Shown: piece by piece, positions 6,153-6,981 of the stretch | Position numbering within the stretch: position 1 is the first letter of the stretch | How the letters are laid out: every line of letters starts with the position of its first letter | Assembly (NCBI GenBank): GCA_022865865.1 | Contig: JALHTN010000546.1 | Span: 1-6,981, forward strand | Reading direction: 5' to 3' | Length of the DNA: 6,981 bases | From: Anaerolineales bacterium | Lineage (GTDB): Bacteria; Chloroflexota; Anaerolineae; Anaerolineales; UBA4823 | Notes under the pieces: generated by a model | Seen by the model: the letters and a program-made list of their open reading frames with translations, nothing else | Databases searched by the model: none | Told to the model about the DNA's origin: nothing | Program-made: the position numbers and the translations under genes

Positions 6153-6158
6153 CTCCTT
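6153..6158 (-). promoter_or_regulatory. Shine-Dalgarno fixing the atpF GTG start
   Basis: AAGGAG on the minus strand, 7 bases before the GTG at 6143-6145. It is the best ribosome binding site in the cluster. It supports GTG as the start: the first residues, MEGLGLNLGYLFVQIFNF, match the short lead normally found before the b anchor. Confidence 0.8.
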
Positions 6159-6185
6159 TCATTAATTTAATTTGTTTCAAATCAA

Positions 6186-6225
6186 CCTGATGTGGGAGGC
6201 AGTGCTTACCCACAGGCACCTCAGG
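6186..6225 (-). promoter_or_regulatory. Intercistronic stem-loop between atpE and atpF
   Basis: CCTGA/TCAGG (6186-6190 with 6221-6225) and TGTGGG/CCCACA (6191-6196 with 6209-6214) stack into one stem. It has a 6-base one-sided bulge and a 12-base loop. It starts one base past the atpE stop codon. No T-run follows on the minus strand, so it is not a terminator. The likely role is to protect the 3' end of the atpE message or tune atpF relative to atpE, as subunit c is needed in many copies. Confidence 0.45.
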
Positions 6226-6226
6226 C

Positions 6227-6454
6227 TTACCCAACAAACAGGATCAGGAGGGCAACTACCAGACAGTAAATTGCCACTGCTTCTGTGAATGCAATGCCCA
6301 AGATCATGTTCGTCTGGACATCACCACTAGCATCTGGGTTGCGAGCAATACCCTGAACGGCTCCATTTACCAGCATCCCAATGCCAATGCCTGCACCAAT
6401 TGTTCCGACCATTGCCAAACCGGCTCCGATTAATCTTGCGGCTTCGACATCCAT
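6227..6454 (-). CDS. atpE: ATP synthase F0 subunit c
   Basis: A 75-residue hairpin membrane protein that oligomerises into the rotor ring. Helix 1 (about 5-30) carries the glycine packing motif GAGIGIG (20-26), the polar loop is ARNPDA (37-42), and helix 2 (about 50-74) holds the proton-binding Glu58 in GIAFTEAVAIY. The residues that mark sodium-binding rings (Gln in helix 1; Glu-Ser-Thr around the site) are absent: Ile is at the Gln position and Glu-Ala-Val at the site. This points to a proton-coupled ring. The length and motifs are normal. The ATG at 6454 is preceded by GGAGGT, 12 bases upstream, in an AT-rich context. It lies between atpB and atpF, with a stem-loop directly after its stop. 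Confidence 0.97.
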   Translation of the reverse strand: MDVEAARLIGAGLAMVGTIGAGIGIGMLVNGAVQGIARNPDASGDVQTNMILGIAFTEAVAIYCLVVALLILFVG

Positions 6455-6466
6455 GTGATTTTGTTT

Positions 6467-6472
6467 ACCTCC
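6467..6472 (-). promoter_or_regulatory. Shine-Dalgarno of atpE
   Basis: GGAGGT on the minus strand, 12 bases before the ATG at 6454, which is slightly long spacing. It sits in a strongly A/T-rich stretch (about 6473-6510), reminiscent of the U-rich translational enhancer known before E. coli atpE. Confidence 0.65.
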
Positions 6473-6511
6473 ATGATTTATTACAGATTTAATTATTTCA
6501 ACCGGGGGGAA

Positions 6512-6530
6512 AATACCCGGAAACTAACTT
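6512..6530 (-). other. Small hairpin between atpB and atpE
   Basis: CCGGG (6512-6516) and CCCGG (6526-6530) pair perfectly around a 9-base loop, beginning one base past the atpB stop codon. On the minus strand it is followed by TTGAAATAATT, not a T-run, so it is more likely an intercistronic stability element than a terminator. Confidence 0.35.
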
Positions 6531-6531
6531 T

Positions 6532-6981
6532 TTATGCGTGAGCTTCTTCATCATGCTGCTCACCATGTCCCTGGGTAGCCTGCGCCATGAAGACCATGGT
6601 CAGCATTCCAAAGACCACCGCCTGGATAAGACCGACAAAGAATTCCAAACCCAAAAACATCGATTGGACAAAGACCGGGATCAGCGTACCGATCACAAAC
6701 AATAGCACCGATCCAGCGAAGATATTGCCGAATAAACGGAAGGAGAACGATAGCAGCTTGGAGAACTCAGATAAGAGCTCGAGCAGACCGACAAAAAAGT
6801 CGATCAACCCGAATACTGGGCGCTTGAAAATTCCACCCACGTTGATAAACTTCGTGAAGTAGGTCGCGCCAAGTGCACGCACACCCATCACCTGAGTCAT
6901 AACTACGGAGATCAAAGCCAGTGCAACAGTAAAGTTGAGGTCAGTTGCGGCCACTCTAACATAAGGAACCAGAGTATAACC
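6532..6981 (-). CDS. atpB: ATP synthase F0 subunit a, N-terminal part beyond window edge
   Basis: The last 149 residues of subunit a, the half-channel protein next to the c-ring. The frame runs open to the right edge. It begins GYTLVPYVR, followed by ATDLNFTVALAL, the family motif before the fourth helix. An apparent GTG start at 6954 is internal, because the open frame upstream matches the family. The essential arginine is in SFRLFGN (Arg82 of the visible part, codon 6736-6738), equivalent to E. coli Arg210. The last helix has Gln120, equivalent to Gln252, and Glu113 at the place of E. coli His245; Ser91 replaces E. coli Glu219. The C-terminus is an acidic, His-rich tail (GHGEQHDEEAHA). It is first of the visible F0 genes, followed by atpE after 77 bases. 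Confidence 0.96.
   Translation of the reverse strand, partial: GYTLVPYVRVAATDLNFTVALALISVVMTQVMGVRALGATYFTKFINVGGIFKRPVFGLIDFFVGLLELLSEFSKLLSFSFRLFGNIFAGSVLLFVIGTLIPVFVQSMFLGLEFFVGLIQAVVFGMLTMVFMAQATQGHGEQHDEEAHA

Noticed and set aside
6227..6454. Sodium-type c ring or N-type alternate ATPase
   Set aside because: Helix 1 lacks the Gln and the site lacks Ser-Thr after Glu58; the length is that of an ordinary proton-type subunit c.
6532..6954. GTG at 6954 as the true atpB start
   Set aside because: The frame stays open to the window edge, and the upstream residues (GYTLVPYVR) match the subunit a family, so the gene is simply cut by the edge.
1..6981. CRISPR array, transposon ends, tRNA or rRNA
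   Set aside because: No regularly spaced direct repeats, transposase frames, terminal repeats or tRNA-like cloverleaf sequences were seen.

Overview
The window looks like a housekeeping stretch of a Gram-positive-like or Chloroflexota (Anaerolineae-type) chromosome. This placement is an inference from protein style: an F0 subunit c typical of non-sodium bacterial enzymes, a b subunit carrying a delta-type C-terminus, a MurE with an E-D-P-R motif, and SLC13/TrkA-C and MsbA-like ABC proteins. No rRNA, tRNA, CRISPR array, insertion sequence or phage gene is visible, so the taxonomic call is tentative.

Layout from left to right. Positions 1-1179 (minus) hold the N-terminal 393 residues of an ABC exporter half-transporter, cut by the window edge exactly at its Walker A motif. 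A divergent intergenic region of about 450 bases follows, with a candidate promoter, a dyad and a GC-rich structured leader. Positions 1629-3413 (plus) encode an SLC13-type permease with two TrkA-C (RCK_C) domains in its central loop. Positions 3414-3744 form a convergent, AT-rich intergenic region with two inverted repeats and two weak, mutually antisense small ORFs. Then come, all on the minus strand and transcribed right to left, atpB (5'-truncated), atpE, atpF and murE.

The F0 genes build the membrane sector of the ATP synthase: subunit a (proton channel, essential Arg visible), subunit c (proton-binding Glu58) and subunit b (stator stalk). The b protein ends in a recognisable delta C-terminal domain, while the delta N-terminal helical domain is absent. 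No separate atpH and no F1 genes follow. Instead, after 91 bases holding two tandem hairpins, the next gene is murE, which adds the third residue of the peptidoglycan stem peptide. The F1 genes must lie elsewhere or upstream of atpB.

The most interesting points are the b-delta fusion with the interrupted ATP synthase order, and the hairpin-packed atpF-murE junction where murE lacks a Shine-Dalgarno. Others are the altered diamino-acid motif of MurE and the structured leader ahead of the SLC13 gene. I found no clear evidence of a wholly new multi-gene system.
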